64,000 nucleotides of DNA, taken from Glandiceps talaboti (taxonomy: Eukaryota; Hemichordata; Enteropneusta; Spengelidae). Location of the stretch: NCBI RefSeq assembly GCF_964340395.1, contig NC_135567.1, positions 8,176,658 to 8,240,657 of the forward strand, read 5' to 3'. This document shows positions 37,503 through 49,826 of the stretch, piece after piece. Under the pieces are notes generated by a model. That model saw only the letters and a list, made by a program, of their open reading frames with translations. It was not told the DNA's origin and ran no database searches. The first letter of the stretch is position 1. Every line of letters starts with the position of its first letter. Both the position numbers and the translations under genes were made by a program.

Positions 37503-38185
37503 CATTCACAATGTATCTTCACTTCGCCTCTGAACTCCGTATGGGTTGCACTCAAAGCGGACGCCACAGTTATTGCCGTTCATTGTATTTGTATGGCTGG
37601 GCTTGGTGAAGCTTGTTCACATCATGGAAGTACAACCCACGTTATACTTCCATGTTCACATGTAGGAGCGGACCAGTTCTACATTGATGCAGTGATTCAA
37701 TTCAAGAGGAGAACAGACATGTCAGCATGTACTTCAAAAATTTGCTCATGGCTCCCACCAACCTTGAAAAAGGTTACCTTTGAGGAAATATCAAAGATCA
37801 ACTTCGGCAGACCAAACAAGAAATTCAAACACCTGTGCAACTCCAGTGTTACGGGACGTGTGGTTAGCGTTAGTGACAAATCTACAGGGAAAGCCCCGCT
37901 AGCGAAGTCTGCACCACCATTGAAACAAGGTGAATTAAAAGACTTCGTGACTAAAAGGAGTAAAAAGTGCTGTGTTGCGTATACACATCCTGACACATAC
38001 AAGTAATTTGTACCAATGTCAACAAAGCTAGTCAACCCACTGAACGCTACAACCCATTGTTCCATGACCTCCTGTACAATGAGTTTTTGATAAAGTGTGA
38101 CAATGTTTATGAAAACATGACCTTATCAAAAAGTGAGGCTGAGGACATAGAAATTGCTATACGTAAACAGGCCACTTCCAATGTT
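37503..38185 (+). pseudogene. SWIM zinc finger and linker of a YqaJ-type nuclease gene, 5' part
   Basis: Plus strand. The frame is open from 37503 to a TAA at 38004-38006. It reads VWVALKADATVIAVHCICMA then GLGEACSH, a SWIM-type zinc finger (C-x-C-x8-C-x-H), and continues with CSWLPPTLKKVTFEEISKIN. After a shift, 38008-38185 reads ERYNPLFHDLLYNEF and LSKSEAEDIEIAIRKQATSN, the helix that precedes the YqaJ (lambda exonuclease-like) domain in transposon-associated proteins. The coding sequence then breaks exactly where the 3.7-kb insertion begins and resumes at 41881. A gene, not a spliced intron, is indicated by the repeat ends at both junctions. Confidence 0.7.
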
Positions 38186-38311
38186 TAAACAAGCCATCGA
38201 AGATGACACAGCCCCCGCAGTGGATGTTTGAGACTTAATATGATTTAATAGCTGTAATGACCGAGGAACAGTGTTTTAAGTTAAGGACAATGGTGGAGTC
38301 ACAAGAACATT

Positions 38312-38686
38312 TTATTCATTGTGCAGTGTCAATTTTAGGGATGGTGTACAATAAAAAGTCAAAATTACACAGACTGACGGTGTGTCTTGTGAACATGTAC
38401 TTGCACCAGATTCAGTAATCAAAAATTGGGGTGAACCTTGATGTATACTACCAACAATTGCAAATTTACCAGGGCAAGTCTGTTTTGGTGTTGGAGGACC
38501 TGGGTTTGTTTCTATATCACCTCCAAGCAGGAGCAACATCCTGGTGTAATAATTATAATACAAGTAAAGGTGAAGAATACAAGCGCAGCGGAAGGACAAT
38601 ATCTTTGTTAATTTTACATTGATCATGTAGTGCACAGAATAAAAACTTCCTACAGACTGCCTGTATTGTTGGACACACATTCCCAT
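38312..38686 (-). CDS. ORF with 2A ribosome-skipping motif
   Basis: 124 codons on the minus strand. After a hydrophobic YYNYYTRMLLLLG lead comes GDIETNPGP (38495-38521), a full match to the 2A core D-x-E-x-N-P-G-P, where the ribosome skips the Gly-Pro bond. The hydrophobic run before the core is also typical. After it, KFAIVGSIHQGSPQF recalls the G-S-x-H-Q-G-x-x-x-F start of cysteine-protease-like domains in some large eukaryotic transposons, but the frame soon decays. Such 2A peptides are known at the N-termini of non-LTR retrotransposon and other mobile-element proteins in invertebrates. The upstream 45 codons are probably not coding. Confidence 0.7.
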   Translation of the reverse strand: MGMCVQQYRQSVGSFYSVHYMINVKLTKILSFRCACILHLYLYYNYYTRMLLLLGGDIETNPGPPTPKQTCPGKFAIVGSIHQGSPQFLITESGASTCSQDTPSVCVILTFYCTPSLKLTLHNE

Positions 38687-38826
38687 GATTGTTGTATTGC
38701 TAATACCTAGTCAGTAATTTGAAATATAAACTAAGACAATTGAACTTTCTATTTCTAGTTCTTTCAAGTGTTTGTATCCTTGGTACAACTTATATTGTAG
38801 TGAGTTCTAGGACAAGTTTCTAATAA

Positions 38827-38932
38827 TGTATGTACTGTCCTATCACCTGTCTTTTATTTTATGTATGTACTGTCCTATCACCTGTCTTTTATTTTATGTA
38901 TGTATGTACTGTCCTATCACATGTGTTTTATT
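38827..38932 (+). repeat. 44-bp tandem repeat, about 2.5 copies
   Basis: ATGTATGTACTGTCCTATCA followed by CCTGTCTTTTATTTT occurs three times, the last one incomplete and altered. Confidence 0.9.
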
Positions 38933-40035
38933 AGATTTTGGTTGTTGTCTTTGCTTTTGTTCTCTTTGTGTTCTCTAGTTCTCTAGTGGTCTATGTTCAG
39001 ACCAGCAGTTAATTTGGGACGGTGCCCAAATCCTACTTTAACCTCCTCAACTGAAGAGTGTTCTCGGGTTCTGAGAACTTTGTTATTGTATTTATGTCTG
39101 TTGTGCAAGGTGTGTGCCTTTGTTGTGTCTGTATGCTTGTAAACCAGTACAGGATCCAACAATTTACTCACTATCATCTATCTGCAAAAGATAACAAGAA
39201 AACATGCATTAGCCAAATCTGTACCATGCACTTAAAAAAGTTCAAGTTTATCAGTAGCATAGATGTCATAAGTTGTATACCCATTAAATTAGAATTTTGG
39301 CGAAACTCAAAATGTGCTTGATAGAATTAAAGTGTATTTCACCTCTACAACTGTGATCTGTTTGTCCCTCATTGAGGTAAGATGTGACGTGACACAACAA
39401 ATCGTGGGAAATCATGCTTTTTTTGGTGAAAATATGTCAATGTTATTCTATCTAAAAATAATTTCCATATTACCCAAGGACATTTTTACCTTAATACTGT
39501 GTATATGTAAGACAAGTTGTAAGTAAGTTAGACTTGTGAGACTCAAACATGATACTTGGACATTTTAAGTCCTTGCTGAGGGTGAAATATCAAGTAACAG
39601 GTAAAGATAATAATGTGGTAAGTGTTTCCATGGCACTCATGTTGTATTCAGTAAAAATTACTATTTCATTGGAGAAAGATTGTCTTTTTTTTTCACTCTG
39701 TTTCTGTGCACTTTATGTGGACTGAAGGTGTTGGTAAGTGTATGAAAAAGCTTGTTTTTATGTATACAAAATTGTTACCATACCAATGAGTTATTTCTGT
39801 GCATAAAATAGACAAAAAGAGCATGCAAAAATATCAACATCTGTCAACTTTTGTCAACATGGCATGAGAAAATGGCATACTTATTTGGTCTTGTTAATTT
39901 TTGAAAATCCTTTCATTTTGGGGTCATGTATGTCAAGGCTAAAAAATAGGTTGATAAAGTGACTATAGGGGTCTAAGTTAACGGTGTCCACAGGACCACC
40001 ACTTTTCCATTTCGGACCATCAAATTTTATTATAT

Positions 40036-40735
40036 TTGTTTAGGAAGCGTGATAACTGCTTTGTTCGAAAAGATGACCAAAAGGAAGGCAAACGGTACTT
40101 CCGTATTTGTTCTCTAAAGCAAAGTTGGCTGTGTCATTACATCGCCCAGCTGTCATTCAAGCAACCGTTTCGCGTCGCCCACCTTCACGACGCACCAGTA
40201 ACTAGTATTACTATGTTTCCCGGGTATCCATGAAACTAATACTACTTTATATCATGTATGACGTTCGGTAATACTATTGGATATCACCAACAATGGATAC
40301 GTATAAATTATGATAATTAACACCATCTAATGGTGCCATGTGGTTTTGGAATGATAATTGAATGTTGTGTCTGACTTAGCGTCGTGTTCAGGCTTGGTTG
40401 TGGGGCTTGAGAATTTCATTCCAAACCACAGCCTAGTGAAACGCGGACGAGTAACGTACGTACACTCATTGATTCATCGTGTCCCTAAAATCATAAACTG
40501 GATAATGTATTCAGTTACTTTTGCATTACTTAGAAAATTCAACATCGATCGTGATTCTACGAAGTATTGCTACAACTCATCGACGTGTCGATCTAGGGGC
40601 ATGGACACGGCGGCCGGGGATATATACTGCAACTGTTTCATGGCTTGTGAAAACACTACTGATATAAGTTGTCTTACTTCCGAGTTGACGTTCATTGGTT
40701 TCGCGATCCCGTTCGGGTCGATTGGCAGAAAATAA
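40036..40735 (+). other. Two unrecognised plus-strand ORFs
   Basis: 40036-40233 (65 codons) begins after a TTTGTTTAG acceptor-like site and reads RKRDNCFVRKDDQKEGKRYF. 40358-40735 (125 codons) is Cys-rich (YCYNSSTCRSRGMDTAAGD, then CNCFMACE), loosely EGF-like in spacing. No family is recognised and there is no signal peptide. Their coding status is uncertain. The rest of the insertion shows nothing else. Confidence 0.3.
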
Positions 40736-41880
40736 ACAGGTTATACATTGCAAATTAGAAGTATGCTTATACGACATACACGGTCACAACAAGTTCGGTT
40801 TAGAACTGGTGTAGAAAATACTATAATGTCTCCATCATGGTCATGGCCTCATGCAGTCAAACGGCGCCCAACTATAGTATAAATATAACGGCTGTAAACG
40901 AAGTGAAACCCCTGTTTTTTAAACGTAAACCCGTTGTATACATGCTGTCACAAATGCAAGAAAACATATTCGAACTCCCTTACCTTTACCGCACAATAAT
41001 GTAGGGTTAAACTTACAACGGAATCTACTGTATCGTGGAGAATGGAAGAAATTTTGTGCGAGCACTACAATTCATGAATGAAATCTAAAGCACATACGTC
41101 ATCAGCCTCTTTTTGGATAACGTTGGCGATCTTGCACAATATTCTCAGATTTGGATTCACACTATTAGACATATTCATATATTAGACGAATTGGATAGGG
41201 ACCAAATAATTCTCAAAAAGTACAATAAACCGTTTTCCGGCCATATTTGATGATTTTGATAAACAAATATGCATACTTGCGCTTACAACTTTCATTCAAA
41301 AGCTTTATTTACACACATACCATTTACCACAAATGTACAATTATGATTGGCACAGCATGAAATGCATTGTATGTAATGAAGTGTGCACTAGTTTTCATAC
41401 TGGTACAAAGCGAATTGACAATAAAGATTAATAATTATCCAAAGCACATTGACAATAAAGAATAATAATTCTCCTTACCTTTTATCGATGCAGATATAAA
41501 AAACAAAAGTCACTCTTACAAACATCCGAATCTAATCTGAATTTGAATTCGATAATCTAAATTTGAATTCGATTATTGCAATTCTGAACCCATGTTCATA
41601 CACATGTACAATTTACTCTACAAATTATTGTTACAGACATGTGAACTATTTTAAATGTTTGTAAATCAGCTAAACCACATCGCATCCAAAAGAAAATCAG
41701 CGTGCATATGTAACTCATATCTAATTATGAATGTACCAATTTTGGAAGGAATCGGTCCATGATTGTTCGAGATATGGCTGAGGACGGACACACGCATGCA
41801 TGCACGGACGCACGGACGCACGGACAGAACCCAATTTATAAAGCCCCCGCCTCGGACTTCGTCCGACGGGGGCTAATTAG

Positions 41881-42517
41881 GCAGCGTGCAGGTTTGATTA
41901 CTGCTAGTAAATTTGTGTTGTACAAATCCAGGTATGCCGTCCCAGAGTCTTATTCTCAATATATGTTACCCTTCTAAACACAAATTTTCAAATGTTATGG
42001 TTGTATTCATGAAGGAGATGCATTGAAAGTTTGAAAGTGCATCTAATAAATGATTGGCATGTAGGAGTTGTAATTTTACAATGTGGTCTGTATCGAAACA
42101 CTAAGTATCCCTTTCTTGCTGGTTCCCCTGATGCTTTAATTACATGTGAGTGTCATGGAATTTTTACAGTTGAAGTCAAGTGTCCCCTCAAATGTAAAGA
42201 TAGGACTCCACAAAAGCAAACAGAATCAGATGCATCATTTTGTATGCAAAACATTGATGGAAAGTATGTTTTAAAGTGAACTCATCCATATTTTTATCAA
42301 GTCCAGCTACACATGTTTTTAGTTGGTATTCCGTGTAGCTATTTTGTTATTTGGTCACCTGTGGGTGAAATAATTCAGCAAGTGTATTTTGATGAAATCT
42401 TCATGGAGCAGATGATAAAGAAATATGATAATTTTTTTCAGGCATTGTATTCTCCACGAGATACTAGTTAAGTGGTTTTGTCCAAGTTGTTCTAAGAAAA
42501 GGACAGGGAAAAAATAG
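41881..42517 (+). pseudogene. YqaJ nuclease domain and PHD-finger end, 3' part of split gene
   Basis: Coding resumes directly after the family C end with QRAGLITASKF, the first conserved motif of YqaJ domains. After frameshifts it gives HEGDALKV, then GLYRNTKYPFLAGSPDALIT and FTVEVKCPLKC, providing the Asp and the E-x-K of the nuclease centre. After an in-frame TGA at about 42277 comes HPYFYQVQLHMFLVG with the Q-x-Q motif. 42473-42517 reads WFCPSCSKKRTGKK and a stop, the end of a PHD-type zinc finger. YqaJ domains are lambda exonuclease-like 5'-3' nucleases. At least two shifts and one stop mean no active protein. Confidence 0.75.
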
Positions 42518-45124
42518 ATTGTCCTACTCATTTGTCGGTTTAATTGTGTTTGTTTGTTTGTTTGTTTGTTTGTTTGTATTTGTAAACAAAACTGAGCCTG
42601 AGCTCGCTGTTGTTCAATAGGTGAAAAAAGAATTGTTCATTCATGAAAACCTTTTACTTGTCCAGTGAGTTCACATAGTTGATAGTTTTTGTGGTCTACA
42701 TATGCACCTTTGCAATCAATTGTTTTTTCATTGCTTATGGCCATTGTCAACAAATATTACTTTGCAAGTTTCTGCAGGTACAAAACTGTTCTGTCCATAA
42801 TAAACTGGATTAATATAGCATAACATGATTTTTTTGGATCAGTTATTATAAGTAGAATTGTTAACATAATCACATAATATTTTGACATGTCAATATGAAG
42901 AATTATTGCTCTAACATTTATATAAATATCAAAATTAAAATCAACAATTTTTTGTTTCAACATTTATATAAGTATTTCCTCTTGTGCATGTCCCATGTCA
43001 ATATATTTCTTTTACTTCCACTTGCACATCTACTATATTTCCTCCAGTACTTGAATTTCTTTATTTTCATAGAACTATTTTCAGATAAAATCATGACAAA
43101 ATTTGCAGATGATTTAATTACCTAAAACCTAAAAGATCGTGCACTCATGAAAACAATGACGAACATGTATGTTTTCCTGATAGACTAAGCAAGATGTATC
43201 AAGGACAGCTGGTCCAAATTGTTTTGAAATAAAAAGGTAGTCAGTCTAGAAAGACGTCTCTCTATTACTGCTACAATGTTTACAGTTTTCAAGACTTGTT
43301 GGTATCATACCATACAATGTAACCAAAATCATATCAGACGCGTGCTCGTTGGTAATCTTTCTACTAAATATTATGTAAATGCATTGATAATTCTTTGAGA
43401 TATACTGCAAAGTAAACACGCTAAGGTGAAATGATAATCTGTCTAGAACCAGCATGTATATTAAACTACTGTATTGTTCCATGGACAAGGCTTTTTTCCT
43501 TGCCTGTCATTGTGCTGTACTGTGCTGTCACGGTACTCAGATTAGATGATGTTATTGTGAGTGTAATAAAGATCTATTGTTTCAATAGATTTCAACCGAG
43601 TGGTGTTGATGAAGAGGTTGTTTAGAGCTCAGCGCCTCTATGTACACCCAGCAAGATTGCTGTCCAAGCTACTAGCATGTCTCGTCTAGTCTCGCTTCAC
43701 TTCTAATGTCATTTTTGCCCTTTTTCACGTTTTTGGTTTACATGAAGGTTTAGTACATCCATACGAAATATATATTATATAACATAATTTAGGTTAGCAT
43801 TTGCATTCTTTGTGACACTGGGTAAAAAGTGCCCCCTGTCGGTAACGTCTAGATTTTTTTGAGAGTGGTTTCATACTTTCTGTTCCCATGTTCATATGAA
43901 TTTGCCTCTCCAGAGGGCGCCGTGATAACTGCGTCATAGCAGTACGTTCATCACGTCTCTCCAAATCCACTTTGACACACAATCTTATTATATTGGTTAC
44001 TCAGTACTTTCGTTTAGAATGGCTGACACGCGCGGTACATTTAGGCTTTATAAAATGTACTATTATCAGTGACAATAAAGAACCATTTATTACAAACATT
44101 GGGTGGGAGAAATCCCTAATTATTCTTTGCCTCTACAACAGGTAATCTGAAACGAAGAAACTAAATTTTCACTGTTGTGAGTAGTTATAAAAAAATTAAC
44201 AAATAATTCACACATTAAAAACACATTTTATCATGTATTTTTCAGAATTATAGTCAAATATTTACAATACAGGCACTGATAACATACTCTTTCCTGTATT
44301 TACCCATTCATTTATAACGCTGCCCAGGTATAGGTGATGGTAAGGTTAATGGTTGGATTACATTATTACTTCTGAAAATGGTCTTTTAGCACCAGGCATT
44401 TAAAATAATGATTCATTTTCTAAATTTTGTGCATGGCATTATGAAAGCATACATGTAGTAGGTGGCATTCCTGTGTTGTATCTTTTGATTTTCTCCATTA
44501 TTCATTGATGATTTTCATTCATGTGTTCCTCTACATCAAATAGTAAGACACAATCATACATTTAATCATATTCAGACACTTGTGTTGCTCATTTTCTTTC
44601 AAGAGATACACTTTTCCCGCCATACGTTCATTCAATTACTCAATACAACAAATGTTAGCTTTTAAAGATAATTTATTATAAGGTCAGACAAGCACTCAAA
44701 TATCATGTAGAATTGCATGTAAAACAAGCTTTCACTCAAACAAGCTTTCAGTCGAAGACATCATCCCCCATCCCAATTGTTGTGTTATATGGCAATGTTA
44801 TTGTACACTTTTTTATGGTTTCTCTAGATACAAAACAGCATCATTCATTGACCAACTGCTATATGACCTTGAATATGGAGATCAAAGTCAAAGATCAAGA
44901 TTTTAAAACGGAAGCTTACCTTTGGGTATAGACATTTAAAAGGTGTCTTTTGTGTATTCAACTTCTTGAGTTAATGTAGAAACAAACAATTTGGTTATTT
45001 TACTTTGAAAATGTTTTTCAAAGTGAAATGTCAATGTCTCATTAGAAAGTTCATCATTGATAATATGAGGGTAGGCACTTGAATGGAGTCAGTGTGATTT
45101 ATACATCCAAAGTTATGATGCATA
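42518..45124. other. Stretch without supported genes
   Basis: A (TTTG)n tract lies at 42545-42578. There are several short frames without domain character. An inverted repeat ACTTTGAAAA / TTTTCAAAGT lies at about 45001-45024. Nothing else is recognised. Confidence 0.4.
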
Positions 45125-45345
45125 TTGTGAAATTTATCAACAAATATGGCTGCCATTTGGTCATATTTGATTCAGTCACAAAACAAATTGACGTGCATAT
45201 GTATCACATAGTATGTTACCGTTGTGCCAGGTGTGGTTTAAATTGGTTGGTGCGTGCCATAGATATGAGGGTGAATACACACATGCACTCACAGACAGAT
45301 GGACTGAACCCAATGTAAATATTTTCCCCTCTGGGTGACTATAAT
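45125..45345 (+). repeat. Repeat family C-related right part
   Basis: Shares CAAATATGGCTGCCATTTGG, AACAAATTGACGTGCATATG and CATAGTATGTT with 32460-32530, then a decayed ACAGACAGATGG and GAACCCAATGTAAAT end. The CCCCGC terminus has decayed. Confidence 0.65.
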
Positions 45346-45739
45346 AACAAGTAACATTGCATGTATATGCGATAAGATGCACCTTTAAGTATCATTCTTC
45401 GAATTGGGCAGTGATGACCAAACTACTCACTTCTACAACTTGAATCATTACAAAATCTGTTGTGAGATATTTCTACTAGGGCAAGGCCATGGACTACAAA
45501 GAATGTTTCATTAAAGTCTTGCCAAACCTTGACAACTTTCTGGTGGGAATTGGATGACTGTGTTGTTTGTGTGCAACTGTAATGACCATGAAAACATTGA
45601 ACATCCAGAGACAGTGTAGAAGCCTATGAAATATACAACAACATAATATGTACAATAACATGAAGTACATGTATCAGTAAAATGTACCTTGACCTCACAA
45701 AAATCAGTTTGAACTAAATAGATACATTTTGGAGTGATT

Positions 45740-47125
45740 TAATTCAGTATAGTACACTAAGATATCACATACCATAGGGTACCATACACTATGATATCAC
45801 ACACCATAGAGTACTTAGATGCAGTGTGTATATTACAGACACTATGATATCACACACCATAGAATACTTAGATGCAGTGTGTATATTACAGGCATTATGA
45901 TATCACACACCATAGAGTACTTACATGCAGTGTGTATATTACATACACTATGATATCACACACCATAGAATACTTAGATGCAGTGTGTATATTACAGACA
46001 CTATGATATCACACACCGTAGAGTACTTAGAGATGCAGTGTGTATATTACAGACACTATGATATCACAAACCATAGAGCACTTAGATGCAGTGTGTATAT
46101 TAAATACACTATGATATCACACACCACAGCGTACTTAGATGCAGTGTGTATATTTCAGACACTATGATATCACACACCACAGCGTACTTAGATGCAGTGT
46201 GTATATTACAGACACTATGATATCACACACCATAGAGTACTTAGCTGCAGTGTGTATATTACAGACACTATGATATCACACACCATAGAGTACTTAGATG
46301 CAATGTGTATATTACAGACACTATGATATCACACACCATAGAGTACTTAGATGCAATGTATATTACAGACACTATGATATCACACACCATAGAGTACTTA
46401 GATGCAATGTGTATAGTACAGATACTATGATATCACACACCATAGAGTACTTAGATGCAGTGTGTATATTACAGACACTATGATATCACACACCATAGAG
46501 TACTTAGATGCAGTGTGTATATTACAGACACTATGATATCACACACCATAGAGTACTTTATAGATGCAGTGTGTATATTACAGACACTATGATATCACAC
46601 ACCATAGCGTACTTAGATGCAGTGTGTATATTACAGACACTATGATATCACACACCATAGAGTACTTAGATGCAGTGTGTATATTACAGACACTATGATA
46701 TCACACACCATAGAGTATGTAGATGCAGTGTGTATATTACAGACACTATGATATTACACACCATAGAGTACTTAGATGTAGTGTGTATATTACAGACACT
46801 ATGATATCACACACCATAGAGTATGTAGATGCAGTGTGTATATTACAGACACTATGATATCACACACCATAGAGTACTTAGATGCAGTGTGTATATTACA
46901 GACACTATGATATCACACACCATAGAGTATGTAGATGCAGTGTGTATATTACAGACACTATGATATCACACACCATAGAGTACTTAGATGCAGTGTGTAT
47001 ATTACAGACACTATGATATCACACACCATAGAGTATGTAGATGCAGTGTGTATATTACAGACACTATGATATCACACATCATATAGTACTGTATACTTAG
47101 ATGCAGTGTGTATATTACAGAGTAC
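45740..47125 (+). repeat. 53-bp minisatellite, about 25 copies
   Basis: The unit is 53 bp and contains GATATCACACACCATAGAGT, ACTTAGATGCAGTGTGTATA and TTACAGACACTAT. Copies are 90-100% alike. From 46713 to 47040 two unit variants alternate strictly. Short Met-Gln-Cys frames across it are artefacts. Confidence 0.95.
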
Positions 47126-47639
47126 CATAGTGATGAAATATTCCTTATTGTCCCCATCAATTCACTCTGACACTCAATCATGTATCCTCTCATAAATGAA
47201 ATCTCTGTGGAAACTTAATTGTCCATAATACATATATTTCTTGCCAACACTGGTAACACATCAAAAAACAAATGTAGTATGGTAAGCATTTCCCAGTGAA
47301 AATTAAATGGTCTTGGGTTTTGGTCAAAATTCAAGATTGTATATTTTGGCTAATTCACGTCAGTCTTGAAAAGAAATTGTATTCATGTTCCTGTTGACCT
47401 TGACTATCACTAAAGTCATTCCTTCATCACATCTATGTGGGTTTGTGTCTTCTTTCTGAATATAAGCAGACATGGTATCATCCTTGATGTAGAATCTCGA
47501 TGGATGTTTACTTATAGTTCCACAATGTCTTTTCTCATCCCTAGCTAAATGGTCTTCTCATTTTCTGTATTTAAAGAAGAACAAAAAATCAGGTTTTAGT
47601 TATCAGCATACATGCCTTGAATGGACTGTCTGGGTATTA

Positions 47640-47865
47640 CAGTTTTGAGTTATGCAGTAAATATGGATTTTGAACTACAAATATGGCCGTCATTTGGTCA
47701 AATTTGCATATATCGCAAAACAAAGTGAGTTGCATATGTACCACATGATATGTGGTCACCTATATGAATGAAGCAGCATATTGCATGTCTGAGAAATGAC
47801 ATATTACGGATGGACAGGCAAACAGATGGATGAACAGATGGCGCCCATTCTCCCCATCAATTGCT
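47640..47865 (+). repeat. Repeat family C-related right part, second copy
   Basis: Has AAATATGGCCGTCATTTGGT, ATCGCAAAACAAAGTGAGTT, GCATATGTACCACA and a GGACAGGCAAACAGATGGAT tail, parallel to 45125-45345. The 47126-47639 stretch before it is featureless. Confidence 0.6.
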
Positions 47866-48025
47866 TTAAGTCAATGTGATTTATCCCAATTAGTAAAGAC
47901 TTTGTGGCCACTGTCTCCAATGAGGCTGATCAACAATGTGGTGAGATACACTTTGGTGGTGCTGAATTGACCATAAGAGCACAGAAGAGCAAGTACATTC
48001 ATTGTGGTGACCATCCTAATGCTGA

Positions 48026-48085
48026 ATGACTTGAACATGAAAATCAAATGACTTGAACATGAAAATCAAATGACTTGAACATGAA
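48026..48085 (+). repeat. 22-bp tandem triplicate
   Basis: TGACTTGAACATGAAAATCA is repeated three times, the last copy changing after ATGAAA. 48086-49000 has no supported features. Confidence 0.85.
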
Positions 48086-49019
48086 AGAGTACATAAAAAT
48101 AGTAATTGATAAATGTATTGATGACTTCATAATACCTGACACAACAACAGAAAGAGTGACTACTGGTAATGACTCTACCGAGATTCATTTGAGTAGTATC
48201 AACCGAGACCATGCATACTGTGTTTCTTGTCACAATGATAATACCTACATTAAAATGAAAGATGCTCAGTAAATAACGATGGTAACTATCTGAAACTATA
48301 CATTTTCAGAAATGTGATTATGTATACATTTGTTCATGGTGTTTTTTTTTCATACTGACCCAAATTGAGTGTTTTGGGGGTGACAACACAATTTCATTAA
48401 TTCTATTAATTAGTCAATGAAAAAGTGTAACTTGACAATAAACTACAGAGACACGATGTTTCTGAGTGTTTTAGATTCTTCAGATGTAAAACATAAATTC
48501 AACAAAATTATATGCTTCTTACATGTCACGTTCCTTTTGAAACAAGACAGTGAAAGAGAGGTATTATAAATCTAAACTCTTAAATCACAGTACTTCACTT
48601 TCACTTCATAATATTGTAAAAGACAGGAGGTGATAGGAACATAGAACTTTGTTGAATTTATGTTCACATTCTGATGAATCTAAAACTTTCACATTATGAC
48701 GCCACATTCTGCTGTCAAATCACATTTTCTCATAGGATTTTTTATAGTTCACACCCAAAACATAACCGTTTATGGTGAATGTGAAAAAATTAACAGCACA
48801 ACAGTAAAAGTCACATACGGTTATTATCATTAGTTATACATGTAAAAGACGTTACAGCATAGAACATCATGCATCCACTATGTCTTGACTTTGTACTTGG
48901 TTTATCCATCCATCGTTTTTGTAAGAAAACCAGAATTTTTATGTGAAACACATAATGAAAAAAAACTAAGCAATCGGCCCACAAATCTGATGCACTGAAA
49001 TTGGAGTGAGTTGAAACTG

Positions 49020-49749
49020 GGTCGAGTTGAAATCTAAACTAATCTTTGACCAACACATAAACGAGATTGTACAAACAGAAAACCGCCTAGTGGGAATAGT
49101 ATGAAGGATTTTCAAGTTTCTCGACCAGGATACTTTTATTTTTCTGTATCCTAGACTAATCAGACGTCATCTTGAATATGTTTATTCAGTTTGGACACCA
49201 TATAAATCAAATCAAATCACAGACAAAAAGTCTTCATACTTGTCTTTGGTCAAATCAACACCATCGAATCAGTACAAAGAAGAGCTACAGAATTGATCCC
49301 AGGAATGAAAGATTTATCATACATTGACAGACTAAAAGCCTTGAAGTTACCAAATTTAACTTACAGATGTGTTCGCGGCGATAATTGAAGTTTATAAATA
49401 CACACATGGTTTCTACAAAACTCAATCTCCCTCACTATTGTAGTGAACCCTTCAACTCGTGGTCACTCTTTCAAGTTTGCCGGTAATTTTTCACTTATAG
49501 AGTCAATTTTTCACTTATAGAGTCTTCCGACCTTGGAATAATTTGTCTGAAGATGTTGTGAATGCACCGACCATTGATTGTTTCAAATCAAAACTTCATA
49601 AATACTGGAAATCAGCACCATTTCAGTATAACTATACCATTGACCCATATTTCAGAAACTACAGGCGTGGAGACTTCACACTTGATTGACACTTACATCT
49701 CACCAAATGAAACTTTGTACAGGTCACTGACCTACATCAACAGTACCAA

Positions 49750-49805
<56 letters not shown>

Positions 49806-49826
49806 GGTGGTGGTGGTGGTGATGAT
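49020..49826 (+). mobile_element. Jockey/CR1-like LINE 3' end with (GAT)n tail
   Basis: Plus-strand frames read NEIVQTENRLVGIV, RHLEYVYSVWTPYKSN, TIESVQRRATELIPGMKDLS and YIDRLKALKLPNLTYRCV. After a gap come FRPWNNLSEDVVNAPTIDCF and KSKLHKYW. This is the C-terminal domain of RT elements (LEY-x-x-x-VW, then QRRAT, then WN-x-L). Several stops and a 20-bp tandem duplication (ATTTTTCACTTATAGAGTC at 49485-49524) break it. It ends in a (TGA)n(TGG)n(TGA)n microsatellite, a usual 3' tail for this group. Confidence 0.75.
49751..49826 (+). repeat. (GAT)n(GGT)n(GAT)n microsatellite tail
   Basis: About 12 GAT, 11 GGT, then 3 GAT units right after the LINE 3' end. Confidence 0.95.

Larger units (their letters stand above)
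38186..41876. mobile_element. Large family C insertion splitting the YqaJ gene
   Basis: The left end AAACAAGCCATCGAAGATGA then CACAGCCCCCGC matches the family C left ends at 31609 and 37064. The right end (GGACTTCGTCCGACGGGGGC, then TA) matches that at 32640. AGCCCCCG and CGGGGGCT form the terminal inverted repeat. Length is about 3.69 kb. It contains a 2A-bearing ORF on the minus strand, a 44-bp triplicate near 38827-38932 and two plus-strand ORFs of unknown nature. I see no transposase. Confidence 0.65.

Noticed and set aside
45740-47125. CRISPR-like array
   Set aside because: Units are contiguous without unique spacers and the DNA is eukaryotic; this is a minisatellite.
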